Assembly (NCBI GenBank): GCA_947648215.1 | Contig: CANSMW010000004.1 | Span: forward strand, 1-64,000 | Origin: an uncultured Clostridium sp. | Lineage (GTDB): Bacteria > Bacillota > Clostridia > TANB77 > CAG-508 | Direction: 5' to 3' | DNA: 64,000 nucleotides | In this document: piece after piece, positions 36,072 to 44,613 of the stretch | Layout: every line of letters begins with the position of its first letter | How positions within the stretch are numbered: the stretch's first letter is position 1 | The notes under the pieces: model-generated | Told to the model about the DNA's origin: nothing | The model's input: the letters and a program-made list of their open reading frames with translations, nothing else | Databases searched by the model: none | Position numbers and translations under genes: made by a program

Positions 36072-37631
36072 TTACATTTTAAGAGTCTTTGGATATATAT
36101 GTAATTCAAAATTTGTAGGGTCTGAATCTTTCTTTATCGATTTTTCAGTTTTCATATATGTAACTTTTGCAATAATACTTTTTAATAGAATATTTTTATC
36201 TTCTGCAGTTTCTAACTTATCATATAAATCAATCACATTTTCTAATTTAGGTATCATAGTTTCTTTCTCATTTTGTATTTCAGCATTTTTATTTAACAGT
36301 TCACTATATTCTTTTAATTTACTTTCTAAATTTTCAATATTTTCTTTTATTGATTTAGAACGATTAATAAATTCATCTTTACTATAAATTCCGTTTTCTA
36401 AAAAATCATAGATTTTATCAAGTTTAGCATTTTCTTTTTCTAAATCTTTCTTAACCGTGGCAATAGATTTTTCAATTAGTTTGCTATTTTCAGCATTTGA
36501 ATTGTCTTTAATATCATAATCCACTTTATAATTTTCAAGCCATATTTTTAGAGCCTCAATTATCTTGTTCTCTACTATATAAAGTTTAGAACTTACATTA
36601 TTGCATTTCGAGTTAGAACATATAAGGGTTGCAAGCTTATCAGCTTTTGTATAAGGTCGCCTTTGCATAGGTTTGCCACATTTCTTACAAAATACAAGTC
36701 CAACTAATGGATTTTGAATTTGATGGCTATGTTTTACTTTTGGAGTATTTTGCTTTCTTTTTTCTTGCACTAATTCCCAAGTTTTATTATCAATAAGTGG
36801 TTCATGTAATCCATCATAAATTAAATAATCTTGATTACGAGGTCTACTAATAATAAGATGTCCATTTTTCGTTTTCTTTTTTTGTTTTCTTCTATTCCAC
36901 ACTATTTTACCAATATAGGTAGGATTAGAAATAATATCTCTCACAGAAGAAATAGTCCATTCATCAGAAATTCTAGGTTTTAAATTCATATTATTTAATT
37001 GTTTAACAACAGAATTTATAGTATTACTTTCAAAAGTATATAGTCTAAAAATTTCTTTTACAATAGGAGCTTCATCTTGATTGATTGTTAAAGTATAACC
37101 TTTTGCATCTTTTAGTTTTACTCGTGTGTATCCAAATGGAGCAATATTTCCTACAAACTTACCTTCAGAAACAGAAATTTCACGACCTCTTTGTAGACGT
37201 CTATTTATTGTCTTATATTCTCTCCTAGACATAAATAAGCCAAATTCAAAATATTCTTCATCAAATTCATTATCTGGGTCATAAGTTTTTACAGGTGTAA
37301 TAATTTTAGTATGAGAATATTTAAAAGCTTTTGAAACTCTTCCTTGGTCAGCAGTATCACCACGAGCAAGTCTTTCTACTTCAACAACTAGAACACCAGT
37401 CCATTTTTCATTTTCAACATCTTTAAGAAGTTTTTGCATTTCTTTTCTTTCACTGATAGTTTCGCCACTTACAACTTCTCTATAAATTTTTGAAATATGT
37501 AGGTTTCGCTTTTCAGCTAAAGTAGTTAAAATTTTTTCATGTCTTGCTAAAGTTTCGCCTTCGCCATATTTTTCAGACTCTATATCTTCTCTTGATTTTC
37601 TTAAATATATTGCATATGTGCCATTTTGCAC
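36072..37631 (-). CDS. Large serine recombinase of element 2
   Basis: 519 aa. The catalytic domain starts YAIYLRKSREDIE with VVEVERLARGD. It then has APFGYTRVK, a zinc ribbon (CKKCGKPMQRRPYTK, then CSNSKC), a coiled coil and the end PTNFELHIYPK. A GTG start four bases after AGGAGG fits best. It is a clear paralogue of the element 1 enzyme. It should act on the 48-bp site reconstructed from 35594-35612 and 40573-40599. Confidence 0.92.
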   Translation of the reverse strand: MQNGTYAIYLRKSREDIESEKYGEGETLARHEKILTTLAEKRNLHISKIYREVVSGETISERKEMQKLLKDVENEKWTGVLVVEVERLARGDTADQGRVSKAFKYSHTKIITPVKTYDPDNEFDEEYFEFGLFMSRREYKTINRRLQRGREISVSEGKFVGNIAPFGYTRVKLKDAKGYTLTINQDEAPIVKEIFRLYTFESNTINSVVKQLNNMNLKPRISDEWTISSVRDIISNPTYIGKIVWNRRKQKKKTKNGHLIISRPRNQDYLIYDGLHEPLIDNKTWELVQEKRKQNTPKVKHSHQIQNPLVGLVFCKKCGKPMQRRPYTKADKLATLICSNSKCNNVSSKLYIVENKIIEALKIWLENYKVDYDIKDNSNAENSKLIEKSIATVKKDLEKENAKLDKIYDFLENGIYSKDEFINRSKSIKENIENLESKLKEYSELLNKNAEIQNEKETMIPKLENVIDLYDKLETAEDKNILLKSIIAKVTYMKTEKSIKKDSDPTNFELHIYPKTLKM

Positions 37632-37694
37632 ATTTCCTCCTTTCCTTGTAATTTGTCTTTAACTTAGGCTTATTATATCTGTAATTGCAACAAA

Positions 37695-37838
37695 TTACAA
37701 CAAAGAAGGATTTATTTTTCTTATTAAATTAATGATAACATTATCTATGTACTCTTTTTGAGTATCTATATTTTCTACAATGTAATCATCATAAAGTTTT
37801 ACTTTAGTGTTTTCAATCGTATATTCTTCTAACAACAT
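37695..37838 (-). CDS. 47-aa acidic companion of recombinase 2
   Basis: MLLEEYTIENTKVKLYDDYI then VENIDTQKEYIDNV..., with a gaggcg ribosome site. Same length, position and pattern (EE, T-x2-K, DDYI) as the 47-aa protein of element 1. It lies about 60 bp upstream of the recombinase on the same strand. Candidate recombination directionality factor or regulator; unproven. Confidence 0.6.
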   Translation of the reverse strand: MLLEEYTIENTKVKLYDDYIVENIDTQKEYIDNVIINLIRKINPSLL

Positions 37839-38053
37839 ATAAATCGCCTCTTTAAAATTTATGAAAAAACCATAAAAAAATACCCAAGACAAACTTGTCT
37901 TGAGCAAATCTATATTTTTCTATGCTAACATTGTATGATAGACAATTTATAAAATCAATTCCCTTTTATTTCCCTTTATTCTAAAAATACTATACAAATT
38001 AAATTATTTATGGTATAAAATTCTTGTATATAGCATTAGAATGGAGAAAATAA

Positions 38054-39220
38054 ATGAAACAAGAAACAATAAAAAGAAATATTATTTTTATATTATTAAT
38101 TGGTATTGAAGGCTTAGCTTTTGGATTACTAGATTGGGATAGTGTTGTTTCAGATCTAGTATATCTACAACATAATAATAAACTATTAATATCACTGATT
38201 ACAGCTAATATTGGAATAGCAAAGCTTATTGCAACTTTAATTTGTATATATATAAATGATTCTAAAAAGCCAAATAAAATTTTTATAATATGTGTAAGTT
38301 TATGTGCAATATTATCATTATTAATTGGATTATTTTATCATATGAGTTGGTTAATATTATTTGCGATAATATATCTATTATGGTCATTAGTATTAGAAAT
38401 ATATTCTGGTTATCATTATGCTTATGTATATAATTCATTGCCAGAGACAATGGCAACAGAAGTACATTCAAAAAGAATATCAATTTTTAAAGTAACTTTT
38501 ATGATGGGAATTGGAATTGCAAGTTTTTTTACTACTAAATTTATAGATAATACTATGAGTATAATAACAGTGCTTGGTGCAATAATTTTCTTATTATTGA
38601 TTATACCAATTTTTAAAGTAAAGAATTTTCCTAAAAATAAAGAAGAAAAAATTGTACCTCTAAAACAAAAATTAAATTTAAAAAACTATACGAAATATTA
38701 TAAAAGTTGGATTATAACAAGATTTCTAGGTAAATTTGCCTTAACTTCACTAGTAGTATTAATATCAATGCTAGCAATTGACATTAATTTAGATTTAGCA
38801 ACATTAAAAACTTTTAAAACAGGTGCATGGCTTTTAAGCAGTATTGGCTTTTGGTTATCCGCTTATCTAATAAAGAATAAAATAATCGTTAAAGGTGATA
38901 TAGTGTGTAAATCAATAATAACAATTTTAATTATTATTTCATTCTTCTGTCCATATGCTATTTATGCAATTCTACTATTAAATGGACTATTAAATCCATT
39001 TAACACTATGTCTAATTTTACTATGATACAAATGGATAAAGACAATATAAGTGTTGCTCAAAAGGAATTATTAATTAACTTATTTGGATATTTTTCAGGA
39101 ATGATTTCTTCATACATATTGCTAAATATAAATGTTTATCTTGCATTAATAGTAATAGTAATTACATTAAGTCTTAGTGTTATAAATGAGATAAGATTAT
39201 ATAAGATGAAACAGTCCTAA
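38054..39220 (+). CDS. MFS-type membrane transporter
   Basis: 388 aa with about 11-12 membrane helices (for example IIFILLIGIEGLAFGLLDWD, and FMMGIGIASFFTTKFI). The fold looks like a major facilitator of the small-molecule efflux kind, but no substrate motif is clear. It is cargo of element 2. It is followed by a very long inverted repeat. Codons are extremely AT-rich, with no CGG. Confidence 0.7.
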   Translation: MKQETIKRNIIFILLIGIEGLAFGLLDWDSVVSDLVYLQHNNKLLISLITANIGIAKLIATLICIYINDSKKPNKIFIICVSLCAILSLLIGLFYHMSWLILFAIIYLLWSLVLEIYSGYHYAYVYNSLPETMATEVHSKRISIFKVTFMMGIGIASFFTTKFIDNTMSIITVLGAIIFLLLIIPIFKVKNFPKNKEEKIVPLKQKLNLKNYTKYYKSWIITRFLGKFALTSLVVLISMLAIDINLDLATLKTFKTGAWLLSSIGFWLSAYLIKNKIIVKGDIVCKSIITILIIISFFCPYAIYAILLLNGLLNPFNTMSNFTMIQMDKDNISVAQKELLINLFGYFSGMISSYILLNINVYLALIVIVITLSLSVINEIRLYKMKQS

Positions 39221-39242
39221 TTTAATCCTATACACGAATTCT

Positions 39243-39320
39243 AATGTGCTTTATAAAATCAAGTCAAGGTTAAAATGAATGTGCTATCGCACAACCTTGA
39301 CTTGATTTTATAAGCACATT
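39243..39320. repeat. 28-bp inverted repeat with an inner hairpin
   Basis: Arms at 39243-39271 and 39293-39320 pair over 28 bp with one extra T. Inside is a second small hairpin (gtgc tatc gcac). It follows the transporter gene. It could be a strong terminator, a miniature transposable element or the precursor of a small RNA. Confidence 0.6.
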
Positions 39321-39329
39321 GTTTTTCAG

Positions 39330-39740
39330 TTAAGAGGATTTAAGGATAAATTTTGTCAAAATCTTCTATCGCCTCAATTAAAATTGAAGGCAGGAAAGCG
39401 AGTGTTCACCCATCGCCTACATACATTGAAGGACAAGCCTTCAAGAGTTAATAAAAGAACAAAAATTTTAAGCAGATTTGATGCAAAAATTCACTGGGTG
39501 AACTGGCTCAAACCAGCTATTCTTTGTTGAAATTGAAAATAGTGAACTAAAAAATTAAAAAATTTTACTCATTTTAGGCAAAAGTTCACCAAATGTACTA
39601 AAAAATTTTCTGAAATTTTGTAAAACATTTACCGAGGAATCCTCGATAACTAGTTATAATAATACAAATCACAAAAATTTTGAGCTTGTTCCATTTTGGA
39701 ACAAGCTCACTTTGTATACTTAGAATTTGTGAAAATTTGT
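39330..39740. other. Non-coding stretch rich in hairpins
   Basis: No supported gene. Several dyads follow each other: ttgaagg/ccttcaa (near 39427), ttcactgggtgaa (near 39489), tggctcaaacca (near 39503), cgaggaatcctcg (near 39633) and a perfect 11-bp stem gagcttgttcc (39682-39708). Possibly a structured RNA or ends of small repeats. Confidence 0.35.
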
Positions 39741-39749
39741 TAAAAAGTA

Positions 39750-39778
39750 TTGATTTTACAAATAAAATAACGTATAAT
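39750..39778 (+). promoter_or_regulatory. SigA promoter of the antitoxin RNA
   Basis: TTGATT (39750-39755) and TATAAT (39773-39778) with a 17-base spacer. It drives the repeat RNA at 39821 and, by readthrough, the toxin gene. Confidence 0.75.
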
Positions 39779-39820
39779 GAATATAATAGTAGTGGATATT
39801 TAATATCTACTATAATTAAA

Positions 39821-39920
39821 AATGTGAGTCGCAACCCTATTTGCGTCGAATAAATGGATAGGTGAAAAAATGTGAACCGCAACCCTGCTTGCGAGATATA
39901 AATGTGCAGGTGGAAAAATG
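39821..39920 (+). ncRNA. Type III antitoxin RNA: two 48-base tandem repeats with pseudoknots
   Basis: Repeats start at 39821 and 39869, with the start of a third at 39917. Each has a hairpin CGCAA-loop-TTGCG whose loop can pair with a downstream segment. Repeat 1 pairs CCTAT (39836-39840) with ATAGG (39858-39862); repeat 2 pairs CCTGC with GCAGG. Both sides change together, which supports the pseudoknot. This is the layout of type III antitoxins, which are cut by and then inhibit their toxin. Confidence 0.85.
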
Positions 39921-39931
39921 TTAATTATAGT

Positions 39932-39970
39932 AAAATGTGGGGTCTATAAGTTACTTAGATCCCATATTTT
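39932..39970 (+). terminator. Leaky terminator between antitoxin RNA and toxin
   Basis: aaaatgtggggtcta pairs with tagatcccatatttt. It separates the repeats from the toxin gene, as in other type III systems where it sets the RNA-to-toxin ratio. Confidence 0.8.
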
Positions 39971-39991
39971 CATAAAAGGAGTTAAATAATA

Positions 39992-40477
39992 ATGATAATA
40001 GAAGATGGAAAATTTTATTTTATAAAAGATAAGTTTTTTGATATATTTAAAGATTATAAATTAATGGAAAACAAAGAAGGTGGAAATAAAAGACCTTGCT
40101 ACTTTTGTTTTAGAGATAGAAAAAATAAAGAAATAATATGGTTTGTTCCAATATCGACTAAATATGATAAATATAAGGAGATATATGATAATAAAAAATT
40201 GAAAGTTAGAAACAAACCAGTATATAATTTTGTTTTTGGTAGTGTGCTAGGTAAAAAAGCTGTATTTTTAATACAAAATATATTTCCAACAACAGAAGAA
40301 TATATATTAGAAAAATATACAAATTCAAATATAGATGTAGAAATACCTACAGTAGTAAAAAATGAAATTATAACTACTGCATTAAGAGTTGTTAGACTTG
40401 CAGAAGAAGGCATACATATTCCATTTTATAATATTATTGAAATGAGAAATATTTTGTTAAAAGATAAAAATAATTGA
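39992..40477 (+). CDS. Type III toxin, ToxN/AbiQ superfamily (CptN-like) endoribonuclease
   Basis: 161 aa. The N-terminal half (GKFYFIKDKFFDIFKDYKLM, NKRPCYFCFRDRKNKEIIWF, VPISTKYDKYKEIY) matches the CptIN-type toxins of this superfamily as I know them. AAAAGGAG precedes the ATG. The context (tandem-repeat RNA, terminator, toxin) is diagnostic. It likely cleaves RNA and may stabilise element 2 or block phage. Confidence 0.82.
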   Translation: MIIEDGKFYFIKDKFFDIFKDYKLMENKEGGNKRPCYFCFRDRKNKEIIWFVPISTKYDKYKEIYDNKKLKVRNKPVYNFVFGSVLGKKAVFLIQNIFPTTEEYILEKYTNSNIDVEIPTVVKNEIITTALRVVRLAEEGIHIPFYNIIEMRNILLKDKNN

Positions 40478-40505
40478 ACTGGTAAAAAATCTTACTAGTT
40501 CAATT
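40472..40505 (+). terminator. Terminator after the toxin gene
   Basis: aattgaactggtaa pairs with ttactagttcaatt, followed by ATTTTT. It starts at the toxin stop codon. Confidence 0.8.
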
Positions 40506-40572
40506 ATTTTTGAACTTGTGCAATTTTTGCACAGGTTGGAAATTTTACAGCCAACAGCACCAAATTTTTTTA

Positions 40573-40599
40573 ATTGACATCATCATGGAACAGAAGAAT
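40573..40599. other. attR of element 2
   Basis: ATTGACATCATCATGGAAC (40573-40591) is the inverted partner of 35594-35612 with two mismatches, and ACAGAAGAAT (40590-40599) is the core shared with the cotJC 5' edge at 25311-25320. Confidence 0.8.
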
Positions 40600-41084
40600 T
40601 AGCCCATCTTGAAATGGTAGGTACGATTGTTCATCAATTAACCGAAGGGGTATGCCCTGAAGAGCTTGAAAAAGCAGGTTTAGGTGCTTACTACACCGAC
40701 CATGGTGTTGATATATACCCTGCTTCTGCAGCTGGTGTTCCTTTTACTGCTTCCTATATTGCATGCAAAGGCGACCCAATTGCTAACTTGCAAGAGGATT
40801 TAGCCGCAGAACAAAAAGCTAGAGCAACGTATGAAAAACTAATCAATCTATGTAAAGATGACCCCGATGTCGTAGAACCTCTTCGTTTCTTACGCCAAAG
40901 AGAAGTTGTTCACTTCCAAAGATTTGGTGAAGCTTTACGTGGTGTTCAAGATAAGCTTGCTGAAAAGAAATTTTATATGAAAAGCTGTAAAGAAGATACC
41001 AATTTAATGGAATGTACAAAAGATTTTAATATGGTAAATAACTATAACCCATGTGATAGTGTATGTAATTGTAATAATCGATAA
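40590..41084 (+). pseudogene. cotJC: cotJC 3' part, separated from its start
   Basis: In frame with the 5' part: TEELAHLEMVGTIVHQLTEG, then YYTDHGVDIYPASAAGVPFT, EQKARATYEKLINLCKDDPD and LRFLRQREVVHFQRFGEALR. These are the ferritin-like metal-binding helices of Mn catalase/CotJC, followed by a cysteine-rich tail typical of Clostridia. It has no ribosome site of its own. A strong terminator follows at 41091. Confidence 0.9.
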
Positions 41085-41090
41085 TTTCAT

Positions 41091-41127
41091 AAAAAAGGCA
41101 AATATTATCGTCATATTTGCCTTTTTT
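41091..41127 (+). terminator. Terminator of the cotJ operon
   Basis: ggcaaatat pairs with atatttgcc around tatcgtc, flanked by A and T runs. Confidence 0.88.
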
Positions 41128-41187
41128 CTATTCAAATTTGCGTTCTTATGTAAATTGTAGTATAATATAGATAGGTATTTTGTATCG

Positions 41188-41216
41188 ACTTACTGACTGT
41201 AATATAGTCAGTGTAA
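41188..41216. promoter_or_regulatory. Dyad before the lipoprotein gene
   Basis: ACTGACT and AGTCAGT separated by 7 bases, about 45 bp before the ATG at 41260 and 25 bp after a TATAAT at about 41159. It could be an operator or a 5' leader hairpin. Confidence 0.4.
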
Positions 41217-41259
41217 CTAAAAACTAAATAAAAAACAAAAAGAAAAGGAGTAATTCATT

Positions 41260-41919
41260 ATGAAGAAGACATTTTTATTAGTAACCCTGGCACTCGTTTT
41301 AGGTTTAACCGGATGTGGTACCTCTACTTCCGTAGATAACTCTGAGGTACTTGAGCGGCTTGCAAGTATGGAAGAAACCATGAATGGTGGCTTTGAACGG
41401 CTTGAAACCAAGGTAGATACCCTACAGCCAACCGTTTTGCAGACATCGGCTGAGCAATCTGAGGAAACTCAGACTACAGCACCCACCGAACAGACCGCTG
41501 AAGCTGAGGAAACTCAACAACAGGCATCGGCTGAGGTAGTCCAGGAGCAGGCTACGCAGACTGCTACCAATTTACAGGTTTCGGCTATTCACTGTGAAAG
41601 CCGTATCTCTGTTAAACTGGTAGAGGGTAATCTTTCCGAGGATTGTATTAACAATCCTACTGACCTCGAGTCTCCTACTGGCGTTCACAGGGATTTATAC
41701 CTTCTCTTTGTTGGAGAGAAAATCCAAAAGGTGTCTTGGATTTATGGAGCTTCACAGGAACGTACTTGTGAACTGTCTCCAACCACTGGAGATGACGGAA
41801 TTTCCTATTTGTACTTCAATATGGAAGAGGGAAATGGCATTTACCTTTTTGAAGTAGTTACTGAAACTGGTAAAGTATATTCCTTTAGCGTGAAGTACTA
41901 TGACGCCAATGTAATTTAG
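41260..41919 (+). CDS. Putative lipoprotein of unknown function
   Basis: 219 aa. A lipoprotein signal (FLLVTLALVLGLTGC) is followed by a predicted coiled coil (LERLASMEETMNGGFERLET), a Gln/Glu/Thr-rich linker (residues 65-105) and a beta-rich C-terminal domain. Codon use is GC-richer than the neighbours. Two in-frame CGG codons (GAG CGG CTT, GAA CGG CTT) must be arginine for the coiled coil to continue. It has its own promoter and a perfect terminator, like a self-contained acquired gene. Under a skip-at-CGG rule it would be truncated after about 40 codons. Confidence 0.7.
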   Translation: MKKTFLLVTLALVLGLTGCGTSTSVDNSEVLERLASMEETMNGGFERLETKVDTLQPTVLQTSAEQSEETQTTAPTEQTAEAEETQQQASAEVVQEQATQTATNLQVSAIHCESRISVKLVEGNLSEDCINNPTDLESPTGVHRDLYLLFVGEKIQKVSWIYGASQERTCELSPTTGDDGISYLYFNMEEGNGIYLFEVVTETGKVYSFSVKYYDANVI

Positions 41920-41928
41920 TTTTACCAA

Positions 41929-41959
41929 AACCGCCCACAAGTTTATTCTGTGGGCGGTT
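41929..41959 (+). terminator. Terminator after the lipoprotein gene
   Basis: aaccgcccaca pairs perfectly with tgtgggcggtt around a 9-base loop. Confidence 0.85.
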
Positions 41960-41997
41960 ATTGGTTTTATTCTAATATATAGCCACTTACTTAGGCT

Positions 41998-43119
41998 TCA
42001 TTTGTTTACTTCCTCTAGTACTTTCGCCAAATATTTCATGCTTGTTAAGCATTGTTCCATGGTATTTCCAGTTGCTCCTACTTCTATGATGACGGCAGCT
42101 TTGGTAACGTGTTGATTGTATCTTGAGTTACGAATAATGATTGGTCTAAATAGTCCTGGGTATAACTCATTTGCTTTTTGTTGTACCTTTACAGCAAATT
42201 TTAAATTTTGTTGCCAATTTAAGTGTTGTAATCCTCCCCCATCGGTTCCGATAACAAACATTAACTGAGCTGCAGTTTCATCTCCTATTTTTACACTTGG
42301 TGCATATTCTGGTTTGCTTCCTACCGCATCTCGGTGTAGGTCGATTACCATTTGTGTTTCTGGTTTTGAAGAAAGAATATTTTCTACTGTTTTCAATGAT
42401 TTTCCATATGACCCACTATATTGTGGATAATCATGATAGGTTTGGTCGTGAGTTACGTTAAAGCCATACCCTGTTAATTGGTTTTCTAATTCGGTCCCTA
42501 CTCTTGCTACACTATAATTTAAGTCTGTAGTACGATAGGTGCCTGTCATTTGATAATTGAAGTTTTCCGTTGCTGTGTAGCTTTCACAGGTATGTGTATG
42601 GAAAATGAGTATATCTTTCTTATTTTCTAATTCAATATTGGGTGTTAAAATATCTGCTGTAATTTCTTTGTTTGATTCATTTTTTACCTTGACGGTTCCG
42701 TATTCTCCATTAAATTTAGGAGTAATATTATTTTCTTCAATTTGTGTAGTTTCTACATTGGTTGCTACTTGTTGTTCTACCTCTGGAGCAGTTTCTACTA
42801 CTCCCTCTTCTTCTCTATCTTCAATAATGGTATCCATCATGTTAAGCTCTACACCAAGCATTCTTCGTAAAGTAGAACCTCTCGAACTTACTTTTCTAGA
42901 ATTTTCTTCGAACCTTTTTATTTCACTTTTTCGGTTTGGTAAAGTATCTTCAATACAGGAAATAAAACTAACATTACCAAATGTAGTAGAAAGCATATTT
43001 CCCTTTCCACTTAAATTTTCTACCAGTCCTCGAATACCACTTACCAAAATTACTAAAACACAGGTAATTGCAATATACTTAATTAAAGACCTCATATTAA
43101 TTACAGTTACATTAATCAT
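41998..43119 (-). CDS. spoIIP: Stage II sporulation protein P
   Basis: 373 aa. A membrane anchor (residues 13-29) and a variable linker precede the SpoIIP amidase domain: ILIFHTHTCESY, the VMVIDLHRDAV-type segment (QMVIDLHRDAVGS), then FVIGTDGGGLQHLNWQQNL and VIIEVGATGNT. SpoIIP acts with SpoIID to thin the septal wall during engulfment. No in-frame CGG. Confidence 0.94.
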   Translation of the reverse strand: MINVTVINMRSLIKYIAITCVLVILVSGIRGLVENLSGKGNMLSTTFGNVSFISCIEDTLPNRKSEIKRFEENSRKVSSRGSTLRRMLGVELNMMDTIIEDREEEGVVETAPEVEQQVATNVETTQIEENNITPKFNGEYGTVKVKNESNKEITADILTPNIELENKKDILIFHTHTCESYTATENFNYQMTGTYRTTDLNYSVARVGTELENQLTGYGFNVTHDQTYHDYPQYSGSYGKSLKTVENILSSKPETQMVIDLHRDAVGSKPEYAPSVKIGDETAAQLMFVIGTDGGGLQHLNWQQNLKFAVKVQQKANELYPGLFRPIIIRNSRYNQHVTKAAVIIEVGATGNTMEQCLTSMKYLAKVLEEVNK

Positions 43120-43246
43120 TCTCTTTTCTCCTTGGTTAATTGATTTTTATATGTATATTCGCATTTGTCCATTTTATGCATGAGATTTCAATTTCATGTT
43201 GTATAACCTGCATTGTACGTTTTTTTAATTTCCGGTTCTTATCAAA

Positions 43247-43326
43247 ATGGACGACCAATGGTCGCCCCTACAATAGAATATTTAATTTTTCTAACAGATG
43301 GGTCGATGAAGGCATCGACCCCTACA
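43247..43326. repeat. Two short palindromes ending in CCCCTACA
   Basis: ggacgaccaatggtcgcccc followed by tacaat (43247-43272) and gggtcgatgaaggcatcgac followed by ccctaca (43300-43326). They have the same layout as the repeat at 795. The second provides the TAG stop codon of hisS. Confidence 0.65.
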
Positions 43327-44569
43327 ATATCTTTATTATTTCATCCACCTCTAATGCCACCTCTTGTTCTTCTCCTGTTGCCATATTTTTTAGATTTGCT
43401 TTGCCTGTGGTAATTTCATTTTCTCCTATTACACATACATATTTGCTTTTTATTTTGTCTGCATATTTTAAGTTTGCTTTCATGCTTCTTTCGCAAATAT
43501 CGGTTTCTACATAGATACCACTTTTACGTAATTCCAGTGCTAGGATTTGTGCTTTTTTACTAGCTATTTCTCCCATGGAAGCTATGTATAGGTCTGGCGT
43601 ACGTGCTGTGATAGTACTGCTAGTGTTATATTTTTCAAAAATATCAATTAAACGATCTTCTCCCATGGCAAAACCAATGGCTCCTGTTTTTTGTCCTCCT
43701 AATTCTTCTACTAAGCCATCATATCGTCCTCCTGCAAGAACGGTATATCCTTCTTTTTCGGATACAAATTCAAATACAGTTTTGGTGTAATAATCTAGTC
43801 CACGTACAATGTTTGGGTCAATGACATAGTTTATATCTAATTGTTCTAAGGCCTTTTTTACATTTTCAAAATGTGTTTTACATTCTTCGCAAAGATAATC
43901 TAAGATGATTGGTGCTCCTTGGTTTAATTCTTTACATTTCTTTTCTTTACAATCTAATATTCGCATTGGATTTTTTTCAAATCTTGTTTGACAGGTACTA
44001 CAATATTGTGCTAGGTTATTTCCAATAAAGCCTTTTAGTGCTTCTGTATATTGTTTTCTACAAGTAGGGCAACCAATACTATTTAGGTTTAATGTAACAT
44101 CTGGCACATGAAATTTCTTTATAATTTGGTCTGCCATAACAATTAATTCGACATCTGCCTCATAAGAATTGGTACCTAATATTTCGGCTCCAATTTGTCT
44201 AAATTCTCTGTATCTTCCTTTTTGTACATTTTCATAACGATACATTGGCATCATATACCACATTTTAATAGGAGATGGCATAGATGCCATTCCATTTTCA
44301 ATATAAGCTCTTACTACTCCTGCTGTACCTTCTGGTCTTAACGTAATGCTTCTTTCTCCTTTATCTAAAAAAGTATACATTTCTTTTTGTACGACATCGG
44401 TGGTATCTCCTACCCCTCTTTCAAATAGTTCGGTTTGTTCAAATACTGGCACACGAATTTCCCCAAAGCCATAATTTTTTAATATTTCTTTTGCATTTCC
44501 TTCTACATATTCCCATTTATAAGATTCACTTGGCAATATGTCCTTTGTTCCTTTTGGTTTTTGTATCAT
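43322..44569 (-). CDS. hisS: Histidyl-tRNA synthetase
   Basis: Class II enzyme, about 415 aa. MIQKPKGTKDILPSE at the start, motif 2 (YENVQKGRYREFRQIGAEIL), the histidine loops (GLDYYTKTVFEF) and GAIGFAMGEDRL. It has a Cys4 insertion (CPTCRKQ, CSTC, CKEKKC, CEEC). I start at ATG 44567-44569, eight bases after AAAGGAGG. No in-frame CGG. Confidence 0.96.
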   Translation of the reverse strand: MIQKPKGTKDILPSESYKWEYVEGNAKEILKNYGFGEIRVPVFEQTELFERGVGDTTDVVQKEMYTFLDKGERSITLRPEGTAGVVRAYIENGMASMPSPIKMWYMMPMYRYENVQKGRYREFRQIGAEILGTNSYEADVELIVMADQIIKKFHVPDVTLNLNSIGCPTCRKQYTEALKGFIGNNLAQYCSTCQTRFEKNPMRILDCKEKKCKELNQGAPIILDYLCEECKTHFENVKKALEQLDINYVIDPNIVRGLDYYTKTVFEFVSEKEGYTVLAGGRYDGLVEELGGQKTGAIGFAMGEDRLIDIFEKYNTSSTITARTPDLYIASMGEIASKKAQILALELRKSGIYVETDICERSMKANLKYADKIKSKYVCVIGENEITTGKANLKNMATGEEQEVALEVDEIIKIL

Positions 44570-44613
44570 ACTCATTTCCTCCTTTTTATGTCTTCTTTGC
44601 TATCCTTCGAAGA

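Larger units (their letters stand above)
35588..40599. mobile_element. Element 2: about 5-kb serine-recombinase element in cotJC
   Basis: Carries its own large serine recombinase, 47-aa companion, an MFS transporter and a type III toxin-antitoxin locus. Its left end now abuts attR1 of element 1; its right end is in cotJC at 40590-40599. Joining the arms recreates a 48-bp attP of two 19-bp arms around AGAAGAATGA. Inference: element 2 entered cotJC first and element 1 then integrated at its left junction. Confidence 0.78.

Noticed and set aside
39821..39920. CRISPR array at the tandem repeats
   Set aside because: Only two full repeats, no unique spacers, no cas genes; the layout and the following toxin fit a type III antitoxin.
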